Shown here: positions 50,825 to 60,190 of the stretch, in pieces | How the letters are laid out: every line of letters begins with the position of its first letter | How positions within the stretch are numbered: the stretch's first letter is position 1 | The notes under the pieces: generated by a model | The model's database searches: none | What the model was told of the DNA's origin: nothing | What the model saw: only the letters and a program-made list of their open reading frames with translations | Program-made: the position numbers and the translations under genes | DNA from: Microbulbifer agarilyticus | GTDB lineage: Bacteria; Pseudomonadota; Gammaproteobacteria; Pseudomonadales; Cellvibrionaceae | Assembly (NCBI RefSeq): GCF_020171345.1 | Contig: NZ_JAIUZM010000001.1 | Location: forward strand, 1,488,001 to 1,552,000 | Reading direction: 5' to 3' | Length of the DNA: 64,000 nt

Positions 50825-51487
50825 ATGCAAAAGATCGTCGTCCTCGACTACGGCATGGGCAACCTCCACTCCGTGGCCAGCGCCCTGCAAAAGGTCGCCC
50901 CCGATGACCAGGTCGTCCTCGCCACTACACCGGAAGAAGCCGAAGGCGCTGACCGCCTGATCGTCCCCGGCGTCGGCGCCATCCGCGACTGCATCGAAGG
51001 CTTCATTCGCCCCGGATTCGTACCCCTGCTGAACCAGAGCATCGAATCCGGCATGCCCATTCTGGGTATCTGCGTGGGTATGCAGATCATGATGTCGCAG
51101 AGCGAAGAGAACGGCGGCGTTGACTGCCTGAGTATCTTCCCGCAACCGGTGAAATTCTTCGGCACGGACCTGCATGATAAAGGAGCGGATGGCGCCCGCG
51201 GCCCAAGGTTAAAAGTGCCACATATGGGCTGGAACCGTGTAAAGCCGACCATCGATCACCCCATGTGGAACGGCATCGAAAGCGGTAGCCGCTTCTACTT
51301 TGTGCACAGCTACTATGTGCCCGCCGAAAACAACGATGCCGTTGCCGGCCAGACCGACTACGGTGTGCCGTTTGCGGCTGCGGTTACCAAGAACAATATT
51401 TTCGCTACCCAGTTCCACCCTGAAAAAAGTGCGGATGCGGGTATGCAGTTGCTGAAAAATTTCGTTGGCTGGAACGGCTCAAATTAG
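50825..51487 (+). CDS. hisH: Imidazole glycerol phosphate synthase, glutaminase subunit
   Basis: Glutamine amidotransferase that supplies ammonia to HisF. The 220-residue class I glutaminase has the nucleophile in LGICVGMQIM (Cys near residue 84) and the His-Glu pair in QFHPEKS near residue 198. AGGAGA supports the start. HisF is encoded two genes downstream. Confidence 0.97.
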   Translation: MQKIVVLDYGMGNLHSVASALQKVAPDDQVVLATTPEEAEGADRLIVPGVGAIRDCIEGFIRPGFVPLLNQSIESGMPILGICVGMQIMMSQSEENGGVDCLSIFPQPVKFFGTDLHDKGADGARGPRLKVPHMGWNRVKPTIDHPMWNGIESGSRFYFVHSYYVPAENNDAVAGQTDYGVPFAAAVTKNNIFATQFHPEKSADAGMQLLKNFVGWNGSN

Positions 51488-51530
51488 AAAATATTTTTTC
51501 TGCTAACGAAGTAAGAATCTAATTCGAGAA

Positions 51531-51642
51531 GGTGGAGTGTCGGACTTAGGGTTTCGGAAGCGTCGGCAACAGGGATGTTGCCGACGCAGCGTACAGGGAC
51601 GTATTCACAGCGGTTCCGAAACCCTAAGTCCGATGCTTCACC
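51531..51642. repeat. 110-bp imperfect palindromic element between hisH and hisA
   Basis: The outer arms 51531-51558 and 51615-51642 pair over 28 positions with three mismatches; the central 19 (51540-51558 with 51615-51633) match perfectly. Inside is a second perfect 11-bp hairpin CGTCGGCAACA / TGTTGCCGACG with a GGGA loop. The phrase ACAGGGACGTATTCACAGCG resembles REP-type repeats of pseudomonads and Cellvibrionales. The copy lies inside an operon and would form a long RNA hairpin. Confidence 0.85.
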
Positions 51643-51697
51643 GCCACAGAACCGGATAAAAACACCCCGGGGCCTAGAGCTACAGGAAGTTATACAA

Positions 51698-52441
51698 ATG
51701 ATCGTAATCCCAGCCATTGATCTGAAAGACGGCCAGTGCGTGCGCCTGCGCCAGGGTGAAATGGAAGACGCGACCGTCTTCTCCGACGACCCGGTTGCCA
51801 CCGCCGAACACTGGCTCGGCCAGGGTGCCAAACGCCTGCATATCGTCGACCTCAATGGTGCCTTCGCCGGCAACCCCGTGAACGGCGACGCCGTCAACGC
51901 CATCGCCCGCCAGTTCCCGCAATTTCCTATCCAGATCGGTGGCGGCATCCGCGACCTCAAAACCATCGAATGGTATCTGGAGGCCGGCGTCAGCTGGACC
52001 ATCATCGGCACCGCCGCCGTAAAGAACCCCAAGCTGGTGAAAGAAGCCTGCCGCGAGTTTGAAGGTCACATCATCGTCGGCCTCGACGCCAAAGACGGCC
52101 TCGTCGCCACCGAAGGTTGGGCCGAAGTTTCCGACGTGCAGGCCACCGAACTGGCCAAACAGTTCCAGGACTGTGGTGTCAGCGCCATCGTCTACACCGA
52201 TATCGCCCGCGACGGCATGATGCAGGGAGTGAACCTCGAATCCACCATGGATCTCGCCCGCGCCGTACAGATCCCCATCATCGCCTCCGGCGGTGTCAGC
52301 TGCATCGAAGACATCGAACAGCTGCTGAAAGCCGGCGACGACAAAACCGAAATCTTCGGCGCCATTACCGGGCGGGCCATCTACGAAGACAAGCTCGACC
52401 TGCGCAAAGCACAGGAACTGTGCGACAACTGGACCAAATAA
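51698..52441 (+). CDS. hisA: ProFAR isomerase (phosphoribosylformimino-AICAR isomerase)
   Basis: TIM-barrel isomerase of histidine biosynthesis, 247 residues. The N-terminal catalytic Asp is in [17 protein letters not shown]; the second is in [12 protein letters not shown]. Phosphate-binding loops are IQIGGGIRD and IIASGGVS. The ATG at 51698 has AGGAAG upstream; a longer frame to 51575 would run through the palindromic element. It follows that element by 56 bases and precedes hisF by 17. Confidence 0.97.
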   Translation: MIVIPAIDLKDGQCVRLRQGEMEDATVFSDDPVATAEHWLGQGAKRLHIVDLNGAFAGNPVNGDAVNAIARQFPQFPIQIGGGIRDLKTIEWYLEAGVSWTIIGTAAVKNPKLVKEACREFEGHIIVGLDAKDGLVATEGWAEVSDVQATELAKQFQDCGVSAIVYTDIARDGMMQGVNLESTMDLARAVQIPIIASGGVSCIEDIEQLLKAGDDKTEIFGAITGRAIYEDKLDLRKAQELCDNWTK

Positions 52442-52458
52442 CTTACCGGGAACCGACC

Positions 52459-53229
52459 ATGGGCCTCGCCAAACGCATTATTCCCTGTCTCGACGTTGAC
52501 GCCGGTCGCGTCGTCAAAGGCGTTAACTTTGTCGACATCCGCGATGCCGGTGACCCGGTAGAAGTCGCTCGTCGCTACAACGAAGCCGGTGCCGACGAAG
52601 TCACCTTCCTCGACATCACCGCCACCCACGAAGGCCGCGACACCACCCTGCACACCGTAGAAAAAATGGCGTCAGAAGTGTTTATCCCGCTGACCGTTGG
52701 TGGTGGCGTGCGCGAGCTACAGGACATCCGCAACCTGTTGAACGCCGGTGCGGATAAAACCGCGATCAACTCCGCCGCCGTATTCAATCCGGATTTCGTG
52801 CGCGAAGCCGCCGACCGCTTCGGCAGCCAGTGTATCGTCGTCGCGATTGATGCCAAGCAGGTGGGTAATGACAAGGAGCCCAAATGGGAAATCTTTACCC
52901 ACGGCGGACGCAAGCCCACCGGTATCGACGCGGTGGAGTGGGCGAAGAAAATGGATAGCTACGGCGCCGGCGAAATCCTGCTGACCAGCATGGACAGAGA
53001 CGGTACCAAAAATGGCTTTGATCTGGCGCTGACCCGCGCGATTTCCGATGCGGTATCGGTACCGGTGATTGCTTCCGGCGGTGTGGGTAATCTGCAGCAC
53101 CTGGCCGACGGTGTATTGAAGGGCGGGGCCGACGCGGTCCTCGCGGCGAGCATCTTCCACTTCGGTGAATACACCGTGGGTGAAGCCAAGGCCTTTATGC
53201 AGGACGCGGGAATTGAAATGCGACTGTAG
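52459..53229 (+). CDS. hisF: Imidazole glycerol phosphate synthase, cyclase subunit
   Basis: TIM-barrel cyclase that uses ammonia from HisH, 256 residues. It opens [21 protein letters not shown] with the catalytic Asp in PCLDVD; the other is in [14 protein letters not shown]. Loops VGGGVR and IASGGVG bind phosphate. It ends the his unit and is followed by a terminator. hisI and hisE are not in the window. Confidence 0.97.
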   Translation: MGLAKRIIPCLDVDAGRVVKGVNFVDIRDAGDPVEVARRYNEAGADEVTFLDITATHEGRDTTLHTVEKMASEVFIPLTVGGGVRELQDIRNLLNAGADKTAINSAAVFNPDFVREAADRFGSQCIVVAIDAKQVGNDKEPKWEIFTHGGRKPTGIDAVEWAKKMDSYGAGEILLTSMDRDGTKNGFDLALTRAISDAVSVPVIASGGVGNLQHLADGVLKGGADAVLAASIFHFGEYTVGEAKAFMQDAGIEMRL

Positions 53230-53257
53230 GTGCTCTATCTAAATGTTTCGCCCTTCT

Positions 53258-53278
53258 AGCCCGCCGTTCCTGCGGGCT
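53258..53278 (+). terminator. Terminator after hisF
   Basis: AGCCCGC (53258-53264) pairs with GCGGGCT (53272-53278), followed by TCTTAATTCT. It lies 29 bases past the stop. Confidence 0.8.
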
Positions 53279-53429
53279 TCTTAATTCTCAAAAGTCACAT
53301 TGCTCATTTTTGTTCCCAAGAATGTGAATTCGTGTGTAATTGCCTGTAATTGACTTGGTTTTGTCAGCACGTTATACGTGATCCCTCATCTCTTTCTCGA
53401 AAAAGGCCCAGCGGCACCCGGGTCTGGAT

Positions 53430-53801
53430 ATGATCCAGGAGTTCGCTATGTCCGCTATTCCATCACCGGTTTCCGACGGTAGCCGAAATAAAAGGTTGGA
53501 TGTTCTACGAGGTGTTGCAGTTCTTGGCATACTCGCGATGAATATTTGTGCTTTTGCGCATCCCTCCGGTTACTACGGTAACCCTATTTTCTATGGGGAG
53601 ACCGAACGGACGCCCCGACTCACTTAGTCTATTTTCATGCCCTTGTTTTCGCGATCTGGGGGGCAGTTGGTATGGAGTCCTATATGGTTGGGATATTTCC
53701 GCTTCGGACCGTTCGAGTGGCTGTGGCGGTCTCTGATTTACTGGAAAATTCAGCCTATTCAGAAGAGTGGTAAAGAAACAACGACAACAGCTATTGCCTA
53801 A
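53430..53801 (+). pseudogene. Remnant of a DUF418/YeiB-type membrane protein gene
   Basis: The first 60 codons (to about 53615) give a good DUF418 N-terminus: RLDVLRGVAVLGILAMNICAF then YYGNPIFYG. Codons from about 53660 to the stop at 53799-53801 give the family's C-terminus: PIWLGYFRFGPFEWLWRSLI, ending in the frame of the N-terminus. Roughly 300 internal codons are missing, a TAG lies at 53625 and one frameshift is apparent near 53655-53670 (AIWG in one frame, QLVWSPIW in another). The gene cannot make a working protein. It starts close to the dipeptidase gene, so its promoter may still serve that gene. Confidence 0.8.
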
Positions 53802-53817
53802 GAATAGGGGGAGCGTT

Positions 53818-54927
53818 ATGAACAGAAGGGCCTTTAATAAAAACATGGGACTGATGCTCGGAGCTGCCGCGCTCGGTGGCTTTCAGTGGTCTTGCGGAAA
53901 AAAAGTAGAGCGTCAAATTTCCGTATTTGATGGTGCCGGATTTCCGCACCCCCCTGAACCGGAATTCAGGGTCCAGCTCACTGATCGGGTGATTTCCGAT
54001 CTGCATTCGGCAGGGTACCGAATGTTGCAGTCGACAGTTGGTACTGTAGGTGCAGGGGAAGATCTATTTAAACGCTCTATGGCCGATATTGAGCGAATTC
54101 ATGGGGAGGTCGCCGCGTTTCCTGACACAGTTCAGATTGTGCAATCAGCAGCAGATCTGGAAACAGTGTACCAGTCCGAAAAGGTTGGGTTGATTATGGG
54201 TTTTCAAGATACCCGGCAGCTTGAAAAGCGTGTGGAGAATATCGATCGTTTCTATGAGGTTGGCGTACGTTGTATCCAGCTTACATATAACCTTGATAAC
54301 CATGCAGGTAGTGGTTGCCTCTCTGACGTGGATGGAGGATTAAAACCTTTTGGCTATGAAGTAATAGAGCGGATGCGGGATAGGGGGATCCTTCTGGATT
54401 TGAGTCACGCTTCTCGCAAAACTACTCGAGACTCATTGCAAAATGCGGACTACCCGGTGGCTATTACGCACTCCGGTTGCGATGCCGTGTTTTCACATCC
54501 ACGCAATAATCCGGATGATACTCTGAAGATGCTGGCGGACCGCGGTGGCGTGATTGGGATTTATTTTATGCCATTCCTGTGTGCCAAGGGCACTGCGCGT
54601 TCAGAAGATCTTATCGCCCATATTGAGCACGCTATAAACGTTTGTGGTGAAGAGGGTGTTGGTATTGGTACCGATAATGCAACACACACTGCTCCATACT
54701 CAGAGGAAGACTTGCGGATGTGGAATGAGGAGTTAAAGAAGAGAAAGGAGGCAGGGATTTCTGCCCCGCGGGAAGAGGCGGATTCCTTTCTGTATATTGA
54801 AGACCTCTATACTCCGCGACGCTTCTACGATCTCGCAGATTTATTGTCCCGCCGCGGCCACAGTGAGTCGAGAATAGAGAAGATCCTTGGTGGTAACTTC
54901 CGCCGGCTTTTTTCCGAAGTTATTTGA
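53818..54927 (+). CDS. M19-family dipeptidase homologue with divergent metal site
   Basis: A 369-residue protein with a twin-arginine-like leader (MNRRAFNKNMGL, hydrophobic to about residue 25). The M19 fold is clear from LDLSHAS, ITHSGCDAVFSHPRN and GIGTDNATH, which supply the two late His ligands and the Asp. The usual early HxD pair is absent (FDGAGFP instead) and the bridging Glu is Gln in GFQDTRQL. Membrane dipeptidase activity is thus uncertain; a mononuclear or different amidohydrolase is possible. AGGGGGA supports the start. Codon use is less GC-rich than in neighbours. Confidence 0.82.
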   Translation: MNRRAFNKNMGLMLGAAALGGFQWSCGKKVERQISVFDGAGFPHPPEPEFRVQLTDRVISDLHSAGYRMLQSTVGTVGAGEDLFKRSMADIERIHGEVAAFPDTVQIVQSAADLETVYQSEKVGLIMGFQDTRQLEKRVENIDRFYEVGVRCIQLTYNLDNHAGSGCLSDVDGGLKPFGYEVIERMRDRGILLDLSHASRKTTRDSLQNADYPVAITHSGCDAVFSHPRNNPDDTLKMLADRGGVIGIYFMPFLCAKGTARSEDLIAHIEHAINVCGEEGVGIGTDNATHTAPYSEEDLRMWNEELKKRKEAGISAPREEADSFLYIEDLYTPRRFYDLADLLSRRGHSESRIEKILGGNFRRLFSEVI

Positions 54928-54948
54928 ACTTCAGAGTATATGGCGATT

Positions 54949-55191
54949 TCAGTCGCGAAACTGTTTTCGCCAGCGCAGCGCACGCAGGCTGCCGAACGGG
55001 CGTACGTTGCCCGTATAGTCCTGCGCCGGATTCAGAAATTCATCCAGCGCCTTTTCTGCTTCTTCTCTACAGCGAAAAGGCCCAAAGGCCTTGCCGCCAC
55101 GCACATTGAAATACCAATCGTCACCGAGTTTGTAAAAACGGTCTGAACGTACGGGAATGGTGGTGCCCTGTTCGCCACTACGATACTGCAT
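54949..55191 (-). CDS. Small conserved protein, DUF6316-like
   Basis: An 80-residue soluble protein starting MQYRSGEQGTTIPVRSDRFY, with the core YKLGDDWYFNVRGGKAFGPF and an amphipathic helix EEAEKALDEFL. The pattern resembles DUF6316 proteins of marine gammaproteobacteria; the assignment is from memory. The ATG at 55191 has GAGGT upstream; a longer frame to 55275 lacks a good ribosome site. No function is known. Confidence 0.7.
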   Translation of the reverse strand: MQYRSGEQGTTIPVRSDRFYKLGDDWYFNVRGGKAFGPFRCREEAEKALDEFLNPAQDYTGNVRPFGSLRALRWRKQFRD

Positions 55192-55281
55192 GACTACCTC
55201 GTTACTGCTTTGCGGCTTGGAAGGCACAGGTTCAGCACAAGTCCGCAACGGACGTCCACTGGCAGAGCCATCCAAAATAGA

Positions 55282-55347
55282 AAACCGGCGTTCCTGAAAT
55301 AAGTTTAGCTACTGGGTAGCCGCATCAAATCGCAGGGGCGCCGGTTT
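55282..55347 (-). terminator. Branched hairpin after ctpA
   Basis: Arms AAACCGGCG (55282-55290) and CGCCGGTTT (55339-55347) are perfect. The loop contains a second hairpin GCTAC-TGG-GTAGC (55308-55320). On the minus strand the stem is followed by TCTATTTTGG. It would end the gpmI-envC-ctpA transcript about 90 bases past the ctpA stop. Confidence 0.6.
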
Positions 55348-55434
55348 AATTTTCAGGGCCGTTGTTTGGCAGAACTTTTCAGGTATCTACAGTTCTCTCG
55401 GGCGTTTTCCTCAAGTGTTTTCTTGGGAACCGCA

Positions 55435-56832
55435 CTACAGGTCTTCCGGGTTAACCCGTGCAACCTTGTCCTTGGGCTCCGGCTCAGCAGTGGCCCGGTC
55501 CGCATCGCGGTTGACTGGCGCGCGGCGCACATACAGGTTCAGGCCCTTGAGTACATTCAGTGCTTCAAATACCTGGTTGTCACGGCTGTACCAGTCTTCT
55601 TTCTCGGCCTTGGCCCGCTTGCGGTCCTGTGAACCGCTTTCCTTGCCGCCATTGCCGTTGCCCAGATGGCCCGCCAGGTCCGCTTCGGTGGAGCGTGAGC
55701 GCCCTTCCATACGCGTGATCTGCACGCGCTCCACGGTAATGTCCGGCTTGATGCCCTGGGCCTGGATAGAGCGGCCTTTGGGCGTGAAATAAAGTGCCGT
55801 GGTGAGTTTGATGGCACGGTCATCATTGATCGGAATCACCGTTTGTACCGAGCCTTTGCCAAAGCTGTCGGTACCCATAACCACCGCGCGTCGGTGATCC
55901 TGCAGTGCACCGGCAACAATCTCTGCGGCGGAGGCGGAACCGTCGTTGATCAGGACTACTAACGGTGCGCCCTTGGTCACATCGCCTGGGCTGGCGGAGT
56001 AACGCAGGTTGGAGGCGTCGTTGCGGCCCTCGGTATAGACCACTAGACCCTCTTCCAGAAACGCATCCACCACCTCGACGGAAGACTGCAACACGCCGCC
56101 GGGATTATTGCGCAGGTCGAGTATCAAACCTTTCAGTTCGCCCTCGTTTTTCAGTTTTTTCATCGCGCGCATCAGGTCGCCACCGGTATCCAGCTGGAAC
56201 TGACTGATGCGCAGATAACCGTAGCCATCTTCCAGCATCTCACCGCGTACACTGTACACACGCACCTTGTCGCGCTTGAGCGTCACGTCGAATGGCTGCT
56301 TGTGCCCCTTGCGGCCGATGGTCAGGGTCACGGAAGAGCCCACCGGGCCGCGCATCTGTTCCACTGCATCGTCAAGGCTCACACCGCGCATGGATTTACC
56401 CGCGAGGCGCAGGATCACATCCCCGGCGCGCAATCCGGCGCGTTCCGCGGGCGTGTCGTCCATGGGGGTAATGATGGTGATGTATTCGTCTTCCACACCC
56501 ACCTCGATACCAAGCCCGGCGAACTCGCCGGTGGTGTTGGCCTGCAAGTCGGTAAACGAGCGGCTGTCCAGGTAGGAAGAGTGTGGGTCCAGCCCCTGCA
56601 GCATGCCCTTGATGGCAAACTCCAGCAGGGTGCTGTCGTCGACTTCTTTGACATAGCCGCGGCGAATCTGCTCGAACACCTTGGCAAAGCTGCGCAGGTC
56701 TTCCAGTGGCAGGCGGGATTCTGCCTCCAGCGATACGCGTTCTTCGGGGTCGCCCTGGCTGAGTCCCATCAGCGGCAGTGCGGTGAGTGCTGCCACGCCG
56801 AGAAGGCTGGTCAGCATTTTGGGGGTGAACAT
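55435..56832 (-). CDS. ctpA: Carboxyl-terminal processing protease, S41 family
   Basis: A 465-residue periplasmic protease with a signal peptide (about residues 1-25). The PDZ domain is at about 100-175 (FAGLGIEVGVEDEYITIITPMDDTPAERAGLRAGDVIL). The catalytic Ser is in NDGSASAAE and the Lys in DSFGKGSVQ. A charged tail follows. The ATG at 56832 has AAGGA ten bases upstream. It trims envelope proteins and peptidoglycan hydrolases. It follows envC as in other gammaproteobacteria. Confidence 0.93.
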   Translation of the reverse strand: MFTPKMLTSLLGVAALTALPLMGLSQGDPEERVSLEAESRLPLEDLRSFAKVFEQIRRGYVKEVDDSTLLEFAIKGMLQGLDPHSSYLDSRSFTDLQANTTGEFAGLGIEVGVEDEYITIITPMDDTPAERAGLRAGDVILRLAGKSMRGVSLDDAVEQMRGPVGSSVTLTIGRKGHKQPFDVTLKRDKVRVYSVRGEMLEDGYGYLRISQFQLDTGGDLMRAMKKLKNEGELKGLILDLRNNPGGVLQSSVEVVDAFLEEGLVVYTEGRNDASNLRYSASPGDVTKGAPLVVLINDGSASAAEIVAGALQDHRRAVVMGTDSFGKGSVQTVIPINDDRAIKLTTALYFTPKGRSIQAQGIKPDITVERVQITRMEGRSRSTEADLAGHLGNGNGGKESGSQDRKRAKAEKEDWYSRDNQVFEALNVLKGLNLYVRRAPVNRDADRATAEPEPKDKVARVNPEDL

Positions 56833-57040
56833 AATCTGCACGTCCTTGGCATTTATCGTTACTGTCTAAATCGCGGCTACTACCCGTGGTGTTCCACTTG
56901 AAATTGTAGACCCGGGGCCAACGCGGGGTTTTCAACTTGGCGGCGATTCGAACTGGGGTGCGTGCGGCGGGATAAAAATGCAGAGGAAAATATGCTAGAG
57001 GAGGGGGCGGCGGACGGCGCAGTGACAGGGGTGCCGGAGG

Positions 57041-58183
57041 TTATCCCCGACACCACGCGGTAGGGTCCTGGGGTTTGCCGTTGCGGCGAATTTCGAAGTA
57101 GAGACCGGACTGGCTGGCGCCACCGGTGTTGCCCACCTTGGCAATGGTGTCACCGCGCTCTACCCACTCGCCCACCGCACGGGTCAGTGACTGGTTCTGG
57201 CCGTACAGGCTCATATAACCGTCGCCGTGGTCGAGGATGATCAGCATGCCCTGGCCGCGCAGGTAATCGGAAAACACCACGCGCCCGCGGTGAATGGCGC
57301 GCACCGGGTTGCCCTCGTTGGCGCGCAGGGTGACCCCGGTCCAGGTGATGCCGTTGGCGCGGCGCTGGCCGAAGGCGTTGGCGCGGCGGCCTTTCGCCGG
57401 CCACTGCATACGCCCGCGCTGTTTGGCGAAGGGGGTCTCGTCGCTGGGGTTGATCAGGGTGGCAATGGCGCGGCCCACTTCGTCCACCAGGCGCTGCAGA
57501 CGACTGCGGTCGCTGTGCAGCTGGTCGAGTTCACCCCCCTTGCTGGCCAGTTGCCTGGCGAGTTTATCCAGGGTGCGCTGGCGCTTGGTTTGTGCACTCA
57601 CCAGCGCGCGGCGTTTGTCTTCCAGCTGGTCGCGTTCACGGGCGAGGGTATTGCGTTCCCGTTCGATGCCGGTGCTGACGGTAGAGAGTTGGTCGAGGGT
57701 GCTGACGTAGTCGTCGATCACGCGGCTGCGTTGTTGGAGGAAGTAGTCGTGGTAGCGGAGTTGGCGGGCGATGTGCTGGGGGTCTTGCTGGTTGAGGAGC
57801 AGTTTGACCTGCTCCTGGCGACCGAGTCGGTAAGCGGCGGCGACTTCCTGCTCGACCCGCCGCTGCATACTTCGGCGGGATTCCTCGAGCTGTTTTTCTT
57901 CCTGTTTCAATTCCTGCAGTTTTTCACCGCGGCTTTGCATGTCGGACTTGATCTTGTCGATGCGCTGCAGCAGTTCCGAGATGTCTTTCTCGTTGGCTTC
58001 CAGGTCCCTGAGCAACTGGTCGCGGTCGCTCTTTACCTGGTTGAGTTCCTTTTGCAGGGTTTCGATACGCTGCTTGATTTCCGCCAGCCGCGCCTGCTGC
58101 TCTTCGTCACTGGCCTGCGCAAAGCAGGTGGGCACCAGTGCGAACGATAACAGTGCGGCGAAGATAATCCGGGGAAATTTCAT
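57041..58183 (-). CDS. envC: Murein hydrolase activator EnvC
   Basis: A 380-residue periplasmic protein with a signal peptide (1-22), long coiled coils at about residues 25-235 (EIKQRIETLQKELNQVKSDRDQLL and on) and a C-terminal LytM domain. The LytM domain is of the degenerate type: the usual HLHFE is GLYFE and the first zinc ligand is missing, as in EnvC proteins that activate amidases rather than cut peptidoglycan. It lies between gpmI and ctpA. It should help daughter-cell separation. The ATG at 58183 gives the correct leader. Confidence 0.93.
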   Translation of the reverse strand: MKFPRIIFAALLSFALVPTCFAQASDEEQQARLAEIKQRIETLQKELNQVKSDRDQLLRDLEANEKDISELLQRIDKIKSDMQSRGEKLQELKQEEKQLEESRRSMQRRVEQEVAAAYRLGRQEQVKLLLNQQDPQHIARQLRYHDYFLQQRSRVIDDYVSTLDQLSTVSTGIERERNTLARERDQLEDKRRALVSAQTKRQRTLDKLARQLASKGGELDQLHSDRSRLQRLVDEVGRAIATLINPSDETPFAKQRGRMQWPAKGRRANAFGQRRANGITWTGVTLRANEGNPVRAIHRGRVVFSDYLRGQGMLIILDHGDGYMSLYGQNQSLTRAVGEWVERGDTIAKVGNTGGASQSGLYFEIRRNGKPQDPTAWCRG

Positions 58184-58234
58184 CGTCTCTGCTTTTCTCG
58201 CATTTGGGAGTGCCCGCGCGGCGGGCATCCTCGA

Positions 58235-59779
58235 TTAATTAACTTTGATCAGCGGCTCGCCGTTCATTTCTGCTGGCTGCGACAGGCCCATCAGCGCCAG
58301 CATGGTCGGTGCCACATCCGCCAGGCTGCCACCATCGCGCATGGTGACGTCGCGCTCGCCCACGTACACAAACGGTACCGGCAGGGTGGAGTGCTGGGTG
58401 CTGACCTGGCCGGAGCCCGCGTCAAACATCTCTTCCACATTGCCGTGGTCGGCGGTAATCAGCACTTCGCCGCCGGCAGCCAGCGCCGCCTGGATCACGC
58501 GGTCCACGCAGCCGTCCAGTGCTTCTACCGCCTGTACCGCAGCGTCGAATACACCGGTGTGGCCCACCATGTCGCCATTGGCGTAGTTGCACACGATGGC
58601 ATCGAACTTGCCGCTCTCGATCGCGGATACCAGGTTGTCGGTGACTTCCGGTGCGCTCATTTCTGGCTGCAGGTCGTAGGTGGCGACATCTGGGGATTTA
58701 ATCAGGATACGCTCTTCGCCATTGTAGGGCTCTTCGCGGCCGCCGCTAAAGAAGAAGGTCACATGTGCGTACTTTTCTGTCTCGGCAATGCGCAATTGGG
58801 TCTTGTTCTGGCTCTGCAGGTACTCACCGAAGGTGTTGACCAGGTTCTCCGGCGGGAAGGCGCAGGCGGCATCAATGGAACTGGCGTATTCGGTGGTCAT
58901 CACGAAGTCGGCCAGTTGCGGTGTGGCGGCGCGCTCGAAGCCGTCAAAGTCCGCTTCGGTAAAGGCGCGGGTCAGCTGGCGCGCGCGGTCCGGGCGGAAG
59001 TTCATAAAGATCAGGGCGTCGCCATCGTTCAGCGGCGCGGGTTCACCGATCAGGGTCGGCGCAACAAATTCGTCGTTTTCATCGCGCGCATAGGCGGCTT
59101 CCAAGCCGGCCAGTGCAGATTCCGCCTGGTATTCCGCCTTGCCCTGGGTGATCAGGTCGTATACCGGCTGCACGCGCTCCCAGCGGTTGTCACGGTCCAT
59201 GGCGAAGTAGCGGCCGGCGATACTGGCGATGCGCGCGGTGCCCAGTGCGTCGCACACCTGGGTCAGGCGTGCCAGCGGGGTTTCAGCGCTGCGCGGCGGG
59301 GTGTCGCGGCCATCGGTAAATGCGTGGATATACACCGCCTTGGCGCCGCGCTGGGCGGCCAGGGTGGCCATGGCGACAATGTGGTCGTCGTGGCTGTGCA
59401 CACCGCCTTCGGAGGCCAGGCCCATAATGTGGACCGCGCCTTTGCTGGCGATGGCCTTGTCTACCGCGGCGGTGTAGGCCGGGTTCTTGAAGAAGTCACC
59501 GTCCTGGATCGCCTTGTTGATGCGGGTGAAGTTCTGGTACACCACGCGGCCGGCGCCGAGGGTCATGTGGCCCACTTCCGAGTTGCCCATCTGTCCTTCC
59601 GGCAGGCCTACTGCCATGCCCGAGGTGTGGATCAGGGTCTTGGGGCGGCTCGCCCAGATGTCGTCCCATACCGGACTCTTGGCCGCGGCAATGGCGTTGT
59701 GTTCGCTGTGCTCGCTGTGGCCGAAACCGTCCAGAATCAGCAGTACCAGGGGACGTTTGGGCGAAGTCTCGGAGGCCAT
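58235..59779 (-). CDS. gpmI: 2,3-bisphosphoglycerate-independent phosphoglycerate mutase
   Basis: Glycolytic enzyme interconverting 3- and 2-phosphoglycerate with two manganese ions, 514 residues, the usual size. [17 protein letters not shown] binds metal, the phospho-Ser is in [15 protein letters not shown], and [13 protein letters not shown] and [11 protein letters not shown] hold the other ligands. It heads the gpmI-envC-ctpA unit. GGCCTCCGAGACTTC lies before the ATG, giving a GGAG-type site only weakly. Confidence 0.97.
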   Translation of the reverse strand: MASETSPKRPLVLLILDGFGHSEHSEHNAIAAAKSPVWDDIWASRPKTLIHTSGMAVGLPEGQMGNSEVGHMTLGAGRVVYQNFTRINKAIQDGDFFKNPAYTAAVDKAIASKGAVHIMGLASEGGVHSHDDHIVAMATLAAQRGAKAVYIHAFTDGRDTPPRSAETPLARLTQVCDALGTARIASIAGRYFAMDRDNRWERVQPVYDLITQGKAEYQAESALAGLEAAYARDENDEFVAPTLIGEPAPLNDGDALIFMNFRPDRARQLTRAFTEADFDGFERAATPQLADFVMTTEYASSIDAACAFPPENLVNTFGEYLQSQNKTQLRIAETEKYAHVTFFFSGGREEPYNGEERILIKSPDVATYDLQPEMSAPEVTDNLVSAIESGKFDAIVCNYANGDMVGHTGVFDAAVQAVEALDGCVDRVIQAALAAGGEVLITADHGNVEEMFDAGSGQVSTQHSTLPVPFVYVGERDVTMRDGGSLADVAPTMLALMGLSQPAEMNGEPLIKVN

Positions 59780-60190
59780 GGGTTCGGAATTCCTGTATTG
59801 GGTTGTCTGGGGGTCAAACGAAAAATTTGACTGGGAGATCGTACGGCGTCATTGCCGAAAACCGGTCGCTAAGCGGATGCACGGCCCGGGCCAAGCCGGA
59901 GGTGCACAACAGCAGGTGGCGGATTTTACCCTGTTGTGCGGCTCAGGTCAGTAATTGCTCAGTACTAGCGGGTCATTTTCCCATTGCGCGCCGGGGCAGC
60001 AGGTCCCAATTGGCGGAATAAGAAATCGCCGTCATCGTGTATACTGCGCCACCTCTCGATTGAGAGTCTGAGAGTGTCGCGAAGTGATGACTGCCCAGCA
60101 GTTTTATCCTCGGCGACGCTAAACTGGTGGACTGCCTGGTCTGTGGTGCCACCGTATCAAAACAACGAATTGTGAATATTTGGGGGCGAA
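59780..60190. other. Divergent intergenic region between gpmI and the rhodanese gene
   Basis: These 411 bases must hold both promoters. A TATACT at 60040-60045 is a possible -10 for the rightward genes, without a clear -35. No gene or strong dyad is visible. Confidence 0.45.

Noticed and set aside
58391..59830. 479-codon antisense frame opposite gpmI
   Set aside because: gpmI is unmistakable on the minus strand; the opposite frame has no motifs.
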